Shown piece after piece: positions 36,178 to 43,961 of a stretch of DNA of 64,000 nucleotides (its first letter is position 1; the number at the start of each line of letters is the position of its first letter). This DNA comes from SIG78 sp045587205. Lineage in GTDB: Bacteria > Verrucomicrobiota > Lentisphaeria > Victivallales > Victivallaceae. Made by a program: the position numbers and the translations under genes. The stretch lies in NCBI GenBank assembly GCA_045587205.1, contig JAZNBV010000047.1, forward strand, positions 1 through 64,000. The letters run 5' to 3'. Below the pieces are notes generated by a model. It worked only from the letters and a program-made list of their open reading frames with translations. It ran no database searches and was not told the origin of the DNA.

Positions 36178-36206
36178 TTGCAGACTTGCATTTTTCCGTC
36201 TATACT
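36178..36206 (+). promoter_or_regulatory. Candidate promoter of the gcvH-like operon
   Basis: TTGCAG, a 17-base spacer and TATACT, about 60 bases ahead of the gcvH-like start. The CCGTCTATA context around the -10 matches the HAD-gene promoter. Confidence 0.6.
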
Positions 36207-36264
36207 GTAAAATCATAGAAGAACAAATTGCGAGGCCCGGGAGAGCGCGAAAGGATAGAATTTT

Positions 36265-36639
36265 ATGAAGTATTACACCGAAGATCACGTTTGGGTGGAA
36301 ATCCGCGGTGACGAAGCCACCGTAGGTATGTCCCAGCACGCCATTGATGAACTTGGCGAGATCAACTACATCGAACTGCCGATGGAAGACGAAGATATTA
36401 TTGTCGGTGATGATATCGGTTTGCTTGAATCGCTGGAAAATTCACACAGCATTTACGCTCCGCTTTCCGGCACGATAGTGGCAGTGAATGAAGAACTGGA
36501 AAGTGAACCGTCGCTGATCAATGATTCGCCCGAAGAAAAGGGCTGGATCTGCAAGATAGATAATATCGATGATTCCGAACTTGATGATATGATGAACGAA
36601 ACCAGTTACCGCAAATTCCTGCGGTCGCTGAAAAAGTAA
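36265..36639 (+). CDS. gcvH: Glycine cleavage H-like protein lacking the lipoyl lysine
   Basis: A 124-aa protein aligning end to end with GcvH, the lipoyl carrier of the glycine cleavage system: HVWVEIRGDEATVGMSQHAI, then LGEINYIELP, then IYAPLSGTIVAVNEELE and GWICKIDNIDDSEL. In normal H proteins the lipoate sits on the Lys of an ESVKA motif. Here the motif reads ESLEN and the codon at 36436-36438 is GAA (Glu58), not AAA. It therefore cannot carry lipoate at the usual place. No gcvT, gcvP, lipA or lplA is nearby. It heads a four-gene operon with a nitroreductase, an unknown protein and an ATPase. It may be a repurposed scaffold rather than a working carrier. Confidence 0.88.
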   Translation: MKYYTEDHVWVEIRGDEATVGMSQHAIDELGEINYIELPMEDEDIIVGDDIGLLESLENSHSIYAPLSGTIVAVNEELESEPSLINDSPEEKGWICKIDNIDDSELDDMMNETSYRKFLRSLKK

Positions 36640-37158
36640 ATGTACACTATGGATTTTTACGAAGTTTTGCAGCAGCGCCGCAGTTTCCGCGGCTATGACA
36701 GCAGCCGCGCCATACCGGAAGGATCTTTGCAGAATATTATGCGCGCTGTGCAGTGTGCGCCCTCGGCGTGCAACCGTCAGCCCTGGCGGTTCGAGATAGT
36801 GTTCAATGCTGCTCTGCGCAAAGCGATCGGAGAGTGTTATCCCAAGCCGTGGCTGCTTGAAGCTCCGGCAATCGTGGTGGCAATGGCGGATTACTCAACT
36901 TGCTGGACGCGTCTGGAAGGTACTCCGGCAGCGGAGATCGATCTGGGTATAGCTATGGAGCATCTGGTGCTTGCCGCCGCGGCTGAAGGTTTGGGAACTT
37001 GCTGGATATGCGCTTTTGAAAAAGCAAAACTCAATAAAGTTATGCAAGTGGAAGCCCCGTGGAGCGTGGAAGCAATCACTCCGTTGGGGTTTGCCAACAG
37101 TGCGCCGCGCGATATTGCCTACAAAGCTATCAACGAAATATTCAAGGTGGTAAAATGA
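36640..37158 (+). CDS. Nitroreductase family protein
   Basis: A 172-aa FMN-binding oxidoreductase of the nitroreductase fold. QQRRSFRGYD near the N-terminus is the flavin-phosphate motif, CAPSACNRQPWRFEIV the second FMN contact and the GLGTCWICAF segment the third. It is a short member of the family. The start ATG follows the gcvH-like stop directly, and its own stop overlaps the next start (ATGA), so all are co-translated. The electron acceptor is unknown. The tight link to a lipoate-less H protein is unusual. Confidence 0.88.
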   Translation: MYTMDFYEVLQQRRSFRGYDSSRAIPEGSLQNIMRAVQCAPSACNRQPWRFEIVFNAALRKAIGECYPKPWLLEAPAIVVAMADYSTCWTRLEGTPAAEIDLGIAMEHLVLAAAAEGLGTCWICAFEKAKLNKVMQVEAPWSVEAITPLGFANSAPRDIAYKAINEIFKVVK

Positions 37159-38216
37159 GCCTTGAAGCATTTGGCGGCGCGTGGAAATTTGTTTCTTCAA
37201 CTGATCGGCAGATTATGTGGAGTCTGACCGACACCCGTCGCGGGACGACTCTCCTGGATATAGCCTGGAGCAAGCTCAATAACAGCAGCGAAAGCAACGC
37301 GGTGAGCGAAAAGTGCCGCTTTCACGGTAAACTGGATAACGCCGAAGTGGCAGTGGAGTCGCAGAATGTCTTTCCGTTCGGCGGCGAATCGGTTATCGAC
37401 CGCGCGCTGACCTTGCGCGACAGACTTTTGGAAGTTCGCGTGGATGTCAAACCCGGCAGAGGCGAAATAATCCGCAATTTTGAGCTTGAAGAACTCATCT
37501 TCCCCGGCGAATACAGCAAACTTGAAATCGTCGAAACCCTGCCGGAACCCGGTGCGGCGTGGCAGATGAAAAATCTGGAACTTGCCGAAGGGGTTGTTTA
37601 TTCATCAAAAACGCCCTTTGCGTTGATGCTTTTAACGGATGCAGACGGTATGCAGCTGGAACTCGGCTGCGGCGGCGACTGGTGGCGTATGCTGGGCTGC
37701 GGTGATACCCGGTGGAGCATTGAAAAGTGCGGCGATGCAGTTAAAGTCAGACGGCGCGTGGTGGCGATAGCCGGTGATGAAGTTGTTGAACGCCGTCCGT
37801 GGCGGTTCAATTATTATGTGGCGTGGGGCAGAAGTCAGGCAAAAACTCCGGAAAATCCGCAGATAGTCGCAGTTGATCTGCAAAAGGAGGTCAAGTGCGA
37901 GTGTTTCCGTGCTCCGTCAGTACGCAAAGTGCTGCGTAAAAAGATCCGTCAGCTGGACGGCGGCAGCAATGTGGCTCTGCAGCTGCCCGATGTAAGCGTG
38001 TGCGATGATGCCGGTCACCTGGAACGGCCGGGTAAAAAAGTTTTGCGCCACTGGGATCTGGATGAACTTTTTGCACTTTACAGCTGGGCAAACCGTGCAA
38101 TCAACAGCGATAAAATTCTGGTTATAAACCTGCCGGAAGATTCATTTTTCCGCAAACTGCCCAGCGGGCGTTATTTAACTGGCGCCCCCGGCGAAGCAAT
38201 GGTAAGGGAAGTTTGA
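37155..38216 (+). CDS. Uncharacterised conserved-looking protein in the gcvH-like operon
   Basis: A 353-aa protein with no family I recognise. No signal peptide or membrane helix is seen. The middle part (about 70-260) is rich in predicted beta strands with aromatic and Gly turns (LGCGGDWWRMLGCGDTRW), suggesting a beta-sandwich or sugar-mutarotase-like fold, but this is only an impression. The last 70 residues are helical and end in a Pro-rich piece. The ATG overlaps the nitroreductase stop, and the ATPase gene begins four bases after its end. It is clearly coding by its coupled position and base use. Confidence 0.8.
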   Translation: MSLEAFGGAWKFVSSTDRQIMWSLTDTRRGTTLLDIAWSKLNNSSESNAVSEKCRFHGKLDNAEVAVESQNVFPFGGESVIDRALTLRDRLLEVRVDVKPGRGEIIRNFELEELIFPGEYSKLEIVETLPEPGAAWQMKNLELAEGVVYSSKTPFALMLLTDADGMQLELGCGGDWWRMLGCGDTRWSIEKCGDAVKVRRRVVAIAGDEVVERRPWRFNYYVAWGRSQAKTPENPQIVAVDLQKEVKCECFRAPSVRKVLRKKIRQLDGGSNVALQLPDVSVCDDAGHLERPGKKVLRHWDLDELFALYSWANRAINSDKILVINLPEDSFFRKLPSGRYLTGAPGEAMVREV

Positions 38217-38220
38217 AATA

Positions 38221-39549
38221 ATGAAGCTCTGCAGCAAAGATATAATGTTTTCTGCGGCGGGGGGGCTGCGTACACTCTTTGCTGATGTATATAAGAGTGC
38301 GGAAAACTCCGGAAATATTTTCAACTGCCTGCACGCAGAAGTTGTTTCACTGCTTTACCGGGCTTTTGAAAGCGCCGCTGATCCTGAAAATGAGCAGAAC
38401 TGCTGTGAGGCCGTCAACGCCATTGTGCGCCTGACTCCCGGTAAAACCCTGCTGGAAGTGCTGGAAGATGATTTTTTTGAAATGCTCATAGTCAATCGCC
38501 TTGATATAGCCAATTATCTGAAAAAATCCTCAATGGAGTTTGCCCAGATCGAGTTTTACCGCAATAATTTTATGGATGTGGAAAATGGTATAACTGAACT
38601 GCGTAAACTTTTTGACAACAAACATATCAATCCGGCGGCACCCGGCTGTTTCGGCGGCAGGAGTGTTCTGCACGATGCGCCGGAAAAGATTGTGGAAATG
38701 GCACTTTTGCGCGATCCCTTTGCCCACAGCCGCACATTCCGGTATGTCAACGGGAATTTTTACAGCTGCAATATAAAACCGGTGCCGGTGGAAAAGTTTT
38801 TCGGCTTTTGCGGTGTCCGCGAACAGTTCCGCAATCACCTGCAGGAATTTTCCGCCGGGGCGGGCAATGTGCCTTTGCTTATATCAAGTCTGCCGGGGCT
38901 GGGCAAGACCCAGTTCAGCATAGCCTACGCATTGAATCAGGAGAATGTCACACTGATTTTTGCCGAACCCGAATCGCTGGAAACGCTCGATGAACTTATC
39001 GGCAGATTGTCTTTGCGGAAACGCCGCCGTTTTGCGGTATTTTTTGATGATATAGAGCCTGACCGGATCAACTGGTACAGTTTCCGCACCAATGTCGGGG
39101 GCAGTGCGTCACTGCCGGAAAATATTATGTTTATACTGGCAAGCAATTTCCAGTTTCCGATCAACATTCTTTCGCGCGGACGCGAGATCACGTTCCCGGT
39201 GTTCGATGAAGTGCGCTGTCTGGAGATGATCGAAGATTTTCTTGCCGATTGCGGTATGCGTTCGGCACAGGAAAATCTGGCATCGGTTATTGCTGCGGGA
39301 TATATTGAAGATTTCGGACAGAAAAAGTTTACCGAATTGAGCCCCCGTACGCTGATGCGTTATCTGGAAAAATTCCGCAAAGACGGTACATTGCGGCGCA
39401 AGATGCTGGAAATGTCCCGGCAGGAAATGATCGTGCGCCCCGATGCACAGCTTTTTTATGAGTTCAATATAAAACTTTTGCGCTCGCTTTACGGCGAAAG
39501 TTATATCGATGCCCTGCGGGAAGAAAAACTGCGTGAATTAAGTTCATAA
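38221..39549 (+). CDS. AAA+-like P-loop ATPase (DUF815-like)
   Basis: A 442-aa protein whose C-terminal half is an AAA+-type ATPase. Walker A is SSLPGLGKT (222-230), Walker B FAVFFDD (271-277), and a sensor 1 Asn is in FILASNFQF. An arginine-rich lid follows (SPRTLMRYLEKFRKDG). The layout resembles DUF815 ATPases, which have a similar helical N-terminal part, but the P-loop lacks their GxGTGKSS form. The N-terminal 190 residues are helical with a Cys-Cys pair (61-62). It closes the four-gene operon. Confidence 0.8.
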   Translation: MKLCSKDIMFSAAGGLRTLFADVYKSAENSGNIFNCLHAEVVSLLYRAFESAADPENEQNCCEAVNAIVRLTPGKTLLEVLEDDFFEMLIVNRLDIANYLKKSSMEFAQIEFYRNNFMDVENGITELRKLFDNKHINPAAPGCFGGRSVLHDAPEKIVEMALLRDPFAHSRTFRYVNGNFYSCNIKPVPVEKFFGFCGVREQFRNHLQEFSAGAGNVPLLISSLPGLGKTQFSIAYALNQENVTLIFAEPESLETLDELIGRLSLRKRRRFAVFFDDIEPDRINWYSFRTNVGGSASLPENIMFILASNFQFPINILSRGREITFPVFDEVRCLEMIEDFLADCGMRSAQENLASVIAAGYIEDFGQKKFTELSPRTLMRYLEKFRKDGTLRRKMLEMSRQEMIVRPDAQLFYEFNIKLLRSLYGESYIDALREEKLRELSS

Positions 39550-39706
39550 ATAATATTTGAGCTTTTGTGTTATGCGTTTCCAACTGGTCAACAGATTGGT
39601 TCATACTGCAGTAAATAACGAAGTTCTCAACAGCGATATACTTTAATACAGCCACTCAAGTGGAAATGCTCTTTACCGACGGCGCCCGCCGGGATCGACA
39701 GCTGTA

Positions 39707-41197
39707 TTACAGGCGTATCAATTCTGCCCCGGCAGCCAATTGGTGCGGCGCGGCAAAAGTGGCGCGTGATTGGTATTTTTCCGGATCAAGACAGGTGAAA
39801 ACCGCCCGCGCACCGGGTTTTATGGTTCCTGCATCCGGTAAATTGAATATACTTGCCGGTATTGAGGTCATTTCCTTTATAACAGTACAGAGATCGGCAC
39901 CCTGTTTTCTCCGCAAGGCAAAGTATTCGGCGTGATTGCCGAATCCGCGCGGGTGACTGCTGCCGAATGCGGTCGTCAGCGAACGGGCGCTTTCATCACT
40001 GCCCGGAACCACCCGGGGGTGCGCGGCAAGCAGTTCCATATTTTTTTGCGAAAGCGTGTGGAACGCTCCCACGGCGCCCGGAGCATCTTTTCTGATGATT
40101 TCAAGATAAAGTTCTTCACTTGCAATATGGAGTTTTTCTGCTGCTTCAGTTAACAGTACACCATTGAAACAGCTGTATTCCGCCGGGGCGGAAACGATCC
40201 GGACTTTCTGCCAGTACCCGGGGGGGCGTTCATTCTGTAAACCGCGCAAAGCCTGCTGATAAGCAACTTTATCCTGCAGTATTTCCATAATTTTTATATC
40301 ATCATATTTATCAAAATCGCGGGGCATTATCACACTCAACTGGGTCATAGAGGCGTTGTAGCAGTAGCAGTCGCCGGTAATGCACAAGTCTTTACAATCC
40401 AATGCATTCAACAGGGCATCGATTTTGTGGAAATTGCTTTCACCGGCAGTTTTCAGGTGGCTCAAATGCAGTTTTTGCAAACCGGCACCGCGGGCGCAGT
40501 CAATCATTTCCTGCAGAGATTCCTCCAGCAGATCGCCTTCACTTTTCAAGTGCACGGTACAGAGTTTGTTGTGCCGTGCAACAATTTTCATCAAGGCAAT
40601 GATTTCATTGCAATCTGCAAAACAGCCCGGCACATAGAGCAACCCGAACGAAAGCCCCAAAGCTCCGGCCTGCAGTTCATTTTCCAGGCAATCGAGCATC
40701 GTTTGCAGTTCTTCAGGGCTTAAACGCTCTTTTTCATACCCGGCAGCAGCTGCACGCAGAGTGTTGTGCCCGACCAGCGGAAAAAGTTCCAGTGCAGGTT
40801 GGAGCGAGCGCAGGCAAGTTATATAGGATGTGTAATTTTTCCAGTTCAAACCGACCTTGTACTGGCGGTAAAGAGTGCACAAGTGTTCATAATTGTGTTC
40901 AGTCAATGGAAAGGGCGACAAGCCGCAATTACCGGAGATTTCAAAAGCAATGCCCTGCGCGGTTTTTCCGGCGGCATCCGGCATTGCTGCCAGCGATATA
41001 TCCGAGTGGCCGTGAGCATCGATGAATCCCGGGGCGATAAGGTGATTTTCATCAAAAAAGAGATCGCCTTCCTCCGGCAGAAACAACCCCTTTTCCACGG
41101 CGGCAATGCGGGAGTTTTTCACAATTATGCGCCCGGGGTAAAGCGTATTGCCGGTGCCGTCGGCAATGTTGCGCGCGACAAGTCTTTTTATGTTCAT
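39707..41197 (-). CDS. N-acyl-D-amino-acid deacylase (amidohydrolase family)
   Basis: A 496-aa metal-dependent amidohydrolase that would remove the acyl group from N-acyl-D-amino acids or D-peptides. The metal His pair is in FIDAHGHSD (H62, H64), the bridging Cys is in SGNCGLSP, further ligands lie in TVHLKSEG and LHLSHLKTAG, and the catalytic Asp in VPGSDES. A small beta domain is formed by both ends. No signal peptide. Its start overlaps the WecA-like gene's stop by four bases, which ties it to envelope precursor metabolism. It may work with the M55 D-aminopeptidase. Confidence 0.9.
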   Translation of the reverse strand: MNIKRLVARNIADGTGNTLYPGRIIVKNSRIAAVEKGLFLPEEGDLFFDENHLIAPGFIDAHGHSDISLAAMPDAAGKTAQGIAFEISGNCGLSPFPLTEHNYEHLCTLYRQYKVGLNWKNYTSYITCLRSLQPALELFPLVGHNTLRAAAAGYEKERLSPEELQTMLDCLENELQAGALGLSFGLLYVPGCFADCNEIIALMKIVARHNKLCTVHLKSEGDLLEESLQEMIDCARGAGLQKLHLSHLKTAGESNFHKIDALLNALDCKDLCITGDCYCYNASMTQLSVIMPRDFDKYDDIKIMEILQDKVAYQQALRGLQNERPPGYWQKVRIVSAPAEYSCFNGVLLTEAAEKLHIASEELYLEIIRKDAPGAVGAFHTLSQKNMELLAAHPRVVPGSDESARSLTTAFGSSHPRGFGNHAEYFALRRKQGADLCTVIKEMTSIPASIFNLPDAGTIKPGARAVFTCLDPEKYQSRATFAAPHQLAAGAELIRL

Positions 41198-42336
41198 TTG
41201 CTGTTTTCTGAATTTTTATCCGGCGGTACCACCGCATCCAGATCCTGCGGAATAACGGCATATTGCAGAATGGTTATTAAGCTCAAAACCAGTACCATTT
41301 GAATAACCACCACTGCGACGGTTGCCAGTGATCCCCAGAGCATCGGCAGTGCGCCCAGACCGGTCAGCAGACAGAGTATATGCACCAGCTGAACCGCCCG
41401 TTTGCGGGTCAGTCCCATCCGGACAAAGCGGTGCGATATATGGTTATGGTCGCCTATCCAGAACGGTTTGCCGTGGAACGCACGCACCACGGTAACAGTT
41501 ATAGCGTCAAATATCGGTACGGCAAGAATGCACAGCGGGATCAACACCGAGATTTTACTGGCGGTAACATCGCTGCGGAAATAGGTGGTTCCGGCACTTG
41601 CCACTGCCAGCAGATAACCGAGAAAATGACTGCCGCCGTCGCCCATAAAAATCGATGCCGGAGCATAGTTGTAAAACCAGAAACCCAGTGCGCAGCCCGC
41701 GCCGATTGCACTCAAACAGGCGGTAAAATACTGCTGTTGGAAACCTGCCGCCACAGTAAAAAGTATCAGCGCGATCGCGCCGGTACCCGCTGCCAGACCA
41801 TCCATATTGTCAAAAAAGTTGATGGCGTTCATAAGCATCATAAACCAGAAAACGGTCACAGCAAAACCGAACCACGGCGCAGTTACAAACAATGTTATCC
41901 GGATGCCGCCGGGGCCCGTGGCGATCAGAGCCACAATAAACTGGCCCAGAAACTTCCAGTGCGCTTTCAGGTGCCTTACATCGTCAAAAGTCCCCAGGAT
42001 CACCGCCGCCGCGGCTCCTGCCGCCAGCCAGATGATCCTGCCGGTAACGGAATCGGCTCCGGCAAGATAACGGTTGATTTCCGAAAGATTTTCCACATTG
42101 CCCAGCTGGTGCCAGATGATCAGGCCGCCGGCTAATGCGATCAGCCAGCCGCTGAACATTGCCGCGCCGCCCAGCAGGGGGGTGGCTTTGCCGTGGAATT
42201 TATGTTTTTCGTCGCTGGGTCGGTCCATAATATCCAGTTTGGCGGCAGCTTTCTGCGCTGCCGGGGTCAGTACTAAAAGCAGTGCCGCGGCAGCAAGCAT
42301 TGCCAGAAAGTAAATATGGGGCCATTGTACAGACAT
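41194..42336 (-). CDS. WecA/TagO-like glycosyl-1-phosphate transferase
   Basis: A 380-aa polyprenyl-phosphate GlcNAc-1-phosphate transferase-like enzyme (MraY/WecA family) with about 10-11 membrane helices. It has the Asp-rich cytoplasmic motifs: TFDDVRHLKAHWKFLGQ, NAINFFDNMDGLAAG, and IFMGDGGSHFLGYL. The final His motif lies in HNHISHRFVRMGLTRKRA. It transfers a sugar phosphate to undecaprenyl phosphate to start surface polysaccharide or O-antigen units. It is distinct from MraY by its C-terminal motif. Coupled to the D-aminoacylase gene by an ATGA overlap. Confidence 0.9.
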   Translation of the reverse strand: MSVQWPHIYFLAMLAAAALLLVLTPAAQKAAAKLDIMDRPSDEKHKFHGKATPLLGGAAMFSGWLIALAGGLIIWHQLGNVENLSEINRYLAGADSVTGRIIWLAAGAAAAVILGTFDDVRHLKAHWKFLGQFIVALIATGPGGIRITLFVTAPWFGFAVTVFWFMMLMNAINFFDNMDGLAAGTGAIALILFTVAAGFQQQYFTACLSAIGAGCALGFWFYNYAPASIFMGDGGSHFLGYLLAVASAGTTYFRSDVTASKISVLIPLCILAVPIFDAITVTVVRAFHGKPFWIGDHNHISHRFVRMGLTRKRAVQLVHILCLLTGLGALPMLWGSLATVAVVVIQMVLVLSLITILQYAVIPQDLDAVVPPDKNSENSK

Positions 42337-42466
42337 TGTAAAAGATTTCCTTCGTAAAAGTGTTCACTTGAAATATTCTGTTATTAAAATAACGCTTGAT
42401 TCTGCTTAATGCAAGTTGCAAGTGCCGTATTGACACTTAAAAATAACTGTTTTTAGGCTGCAAAAA

Positions 42467-42495
42467 TTGCATAACACCGCTTTGGGTATTATATT
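42467..42495 (+). promoter_or_regulatory. Candidate promoter of mreC
   Basis: TTGCAT, a 17-base spacer and TATATT, 30 bases before the mreC start. Confidence 0.6.
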
Positions 42496-42525
42496 TATCA
42501 ACAGTAAAGAAAGTTGGATAGATAT

Positions 42526-43437
42526 ATGTCAGGCATAAAACGCAGAAAAAAAACTCCCCGTCCGGCAGGCGCCAGCCGGATGCGTTCCCAGGGGCAGCTG
42601 GCGTGGTATCTGGCAGTGCCGCTGGTGCTGCTGCTGTGCTGCTGTGCGCCGTGGCAGCGGATCGTGGGGAATTTTTTTGCACCTTATCTGCTGCTGGACG
42701 AAGCTGTTGAAGGTACGCTTGCCGACCAGTCGCTTAAACTGCACAGCCGCAGCCGTCTGGCAAAAGAGGTCGAAACTCTGCGTAAACAGAATCTGATTCT
42801 GGCGGGCGAAAACAGCGCCAACAAGCGTTTGCAGGAGGAGAACCGCCAGCTTCGGGCAATGCTCAAACTCTCTCCGCTGCCCGGGTACAGTTATATTGCC
42901 GCCGATGTTATCTTGCGCGATCCCTGGATGTGGGACAGCGGTTTTATCATCAACCGCGGCAGCCGCGACGGCATACAGCCGGGGCTGGCAGTGCTGGCTC
43001 CGGCGCCCGACAGCTCCGGCAGAGTCATAATGCTGGGGGTGATCGATGAAAATGTCGGCAAATACAGCGCGCGGGTGATCAGTGTTATCAATCCGGATTT
43101 CCGTATTTCTGTAAGTCTGCCGGAGTCCGGAGCCGTGGGGTTTCTCAATGCCGGAGATTTTGCTCCGCCCAGCGGCGGCAGAGCGGCGGTGGGGTCGCTG
43201 CCGGCAAATCAGACTTTTTCGCGCAATGAACCTCTGTACACCACCGGGTATGAAGCCAATATCCCCGGAGGTTTGTGGCTGGGCAATCTGGAAAGCATAG
43301 AGCAGACCAGTCTGCCGTTCGGCAACCGGCTTTACCGGCGCGGCGTGATGCGCCCTGCCGGAAACTACAGTTATCTGCGCAGTGTGATGATTGCCCGGAT
43401 CGAAAAGCAGAATCAGCCGGGCAAAGGAATTCAATGA
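42526..43437 (+). CDS. mreC: Rod shape-determining protein MreC
   Basis: A 303-aa periplasmic scaffold of the cell-elongation machine. After a basic N-terminus a single membrane helix (about 25-45) anchors it. A coiled coil follows (about 75-115: ETLRKQNLILAGENSANKRL), then the two beta domains with VILRDPWMWDSGFIINRGSRDGI. Length is normal. ATG 42526 is chosen over a TTG four codons upstream. Its stop overlaps the mreD start (ATGA). mreB is not in the window. Confidence 0.93.
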   Translation: MSGIKRRKKTPRPAGASRMRSQGQLAWYLAVPLVLLLCCCAPWQRIVGNFFAPYLLLDEAVEGTLADQSLKLHSRSRLAKEVETLRKQNLILAGENSANKRLQEENRQLRAMLKLSPLPGYSYIAADVILRDPWMWDSGFIINRGSRDGIQPGLAVLAPAPDSSGRVIMLGVIDENVGKYSARVISVINPDFRISVSLPESGAVGFLNAGDFAPPSGGRAAVGSLPANQTFSRNEPLYTTGYEANIPGGLWLGNLESIEQTSLPFGNRLYRRGVMRPAGNYSYLRSVMIARIEKQNQPGKGIQ

Positions 43438-43961
43438 ACAGAGCAGTTTTTGTAATTTTCAGCCAGTTTATACTGCTTTTGCTGCAGCTGGTGCTGGGCA
43501 ACTGGGGGCTGACACTGCCTTTTTCATTGCTGGGGGTGTTTTGTACAGCTCTGGCAATGGGGCGCACTTGGGGCTTGATTGCCGGATTATTCAGCGGTAT
43601 GACTCTGGCAATACTGTACGGCGGCAGTTGGAATCTGCTGTATGTATTGATAAATCCGCTGGCGGCAGGGGTGTTGAACTGGTGGATAGAACGGCACGAT
43701 GAAGATATAAACATACGCTTCTGGCAGCCCGGTGCGTGTGCGGGGGTATTGAACGCGCTTCCGGCTTTAATGGCGGTATTGTACAGGACTTTTGCTGCGG
43801 GCAGTTATCAATTTGAACTTCATTGGCTGATCTTGAAAATACTCTGGAGCGCTGCGGTATCGGCGGGACTGTTTGTTTTTATGCTGCTGCTGGAAGAAGC
43901 TGCCGGCGAATATCTGGGGCTGCCCCGGTTCCTGACCCGCAAAGGGGGGATCAAACGATGA
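43434..43961 (+). CDS. mreD: Rod shape-determining protein MreD
   Basis: A 175-aa integral membrane protein with five or six hydrophobic helices and the segment WGLIAGLFSGMTLAILYGG typical of MreD. It acts with MreC and PBP2 to guide lateral wall synthesis. The sequence of the family is weakly conserved, so the call rests on size, topology and its place between mreC and mrdA. It overlaps both neighbours by four bases. Confidence 0.85.
   Translation: MNRAVFVIFSQFILLLLQLVLGNWGLTLPFSLLGVFCTALAMGRTWGLIAGLFSGMTLAILYGGSWNLLYVLINPLAAGVLNWWIERHDEDINIRFWQPGACAGVLNALPALMAVLYRTFAAGSYQFELHWLILKILWSAAVSAGLFVFMLLLEEAAGEYLGLPRFLTRKGGIKR

Noticed and set aside
39550..39706. Possible small gene between the ATPase and D-aminoacylase genes
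   Set aside because: Only short frames without ribosome sites are present in 157 bp between two convergent genes.
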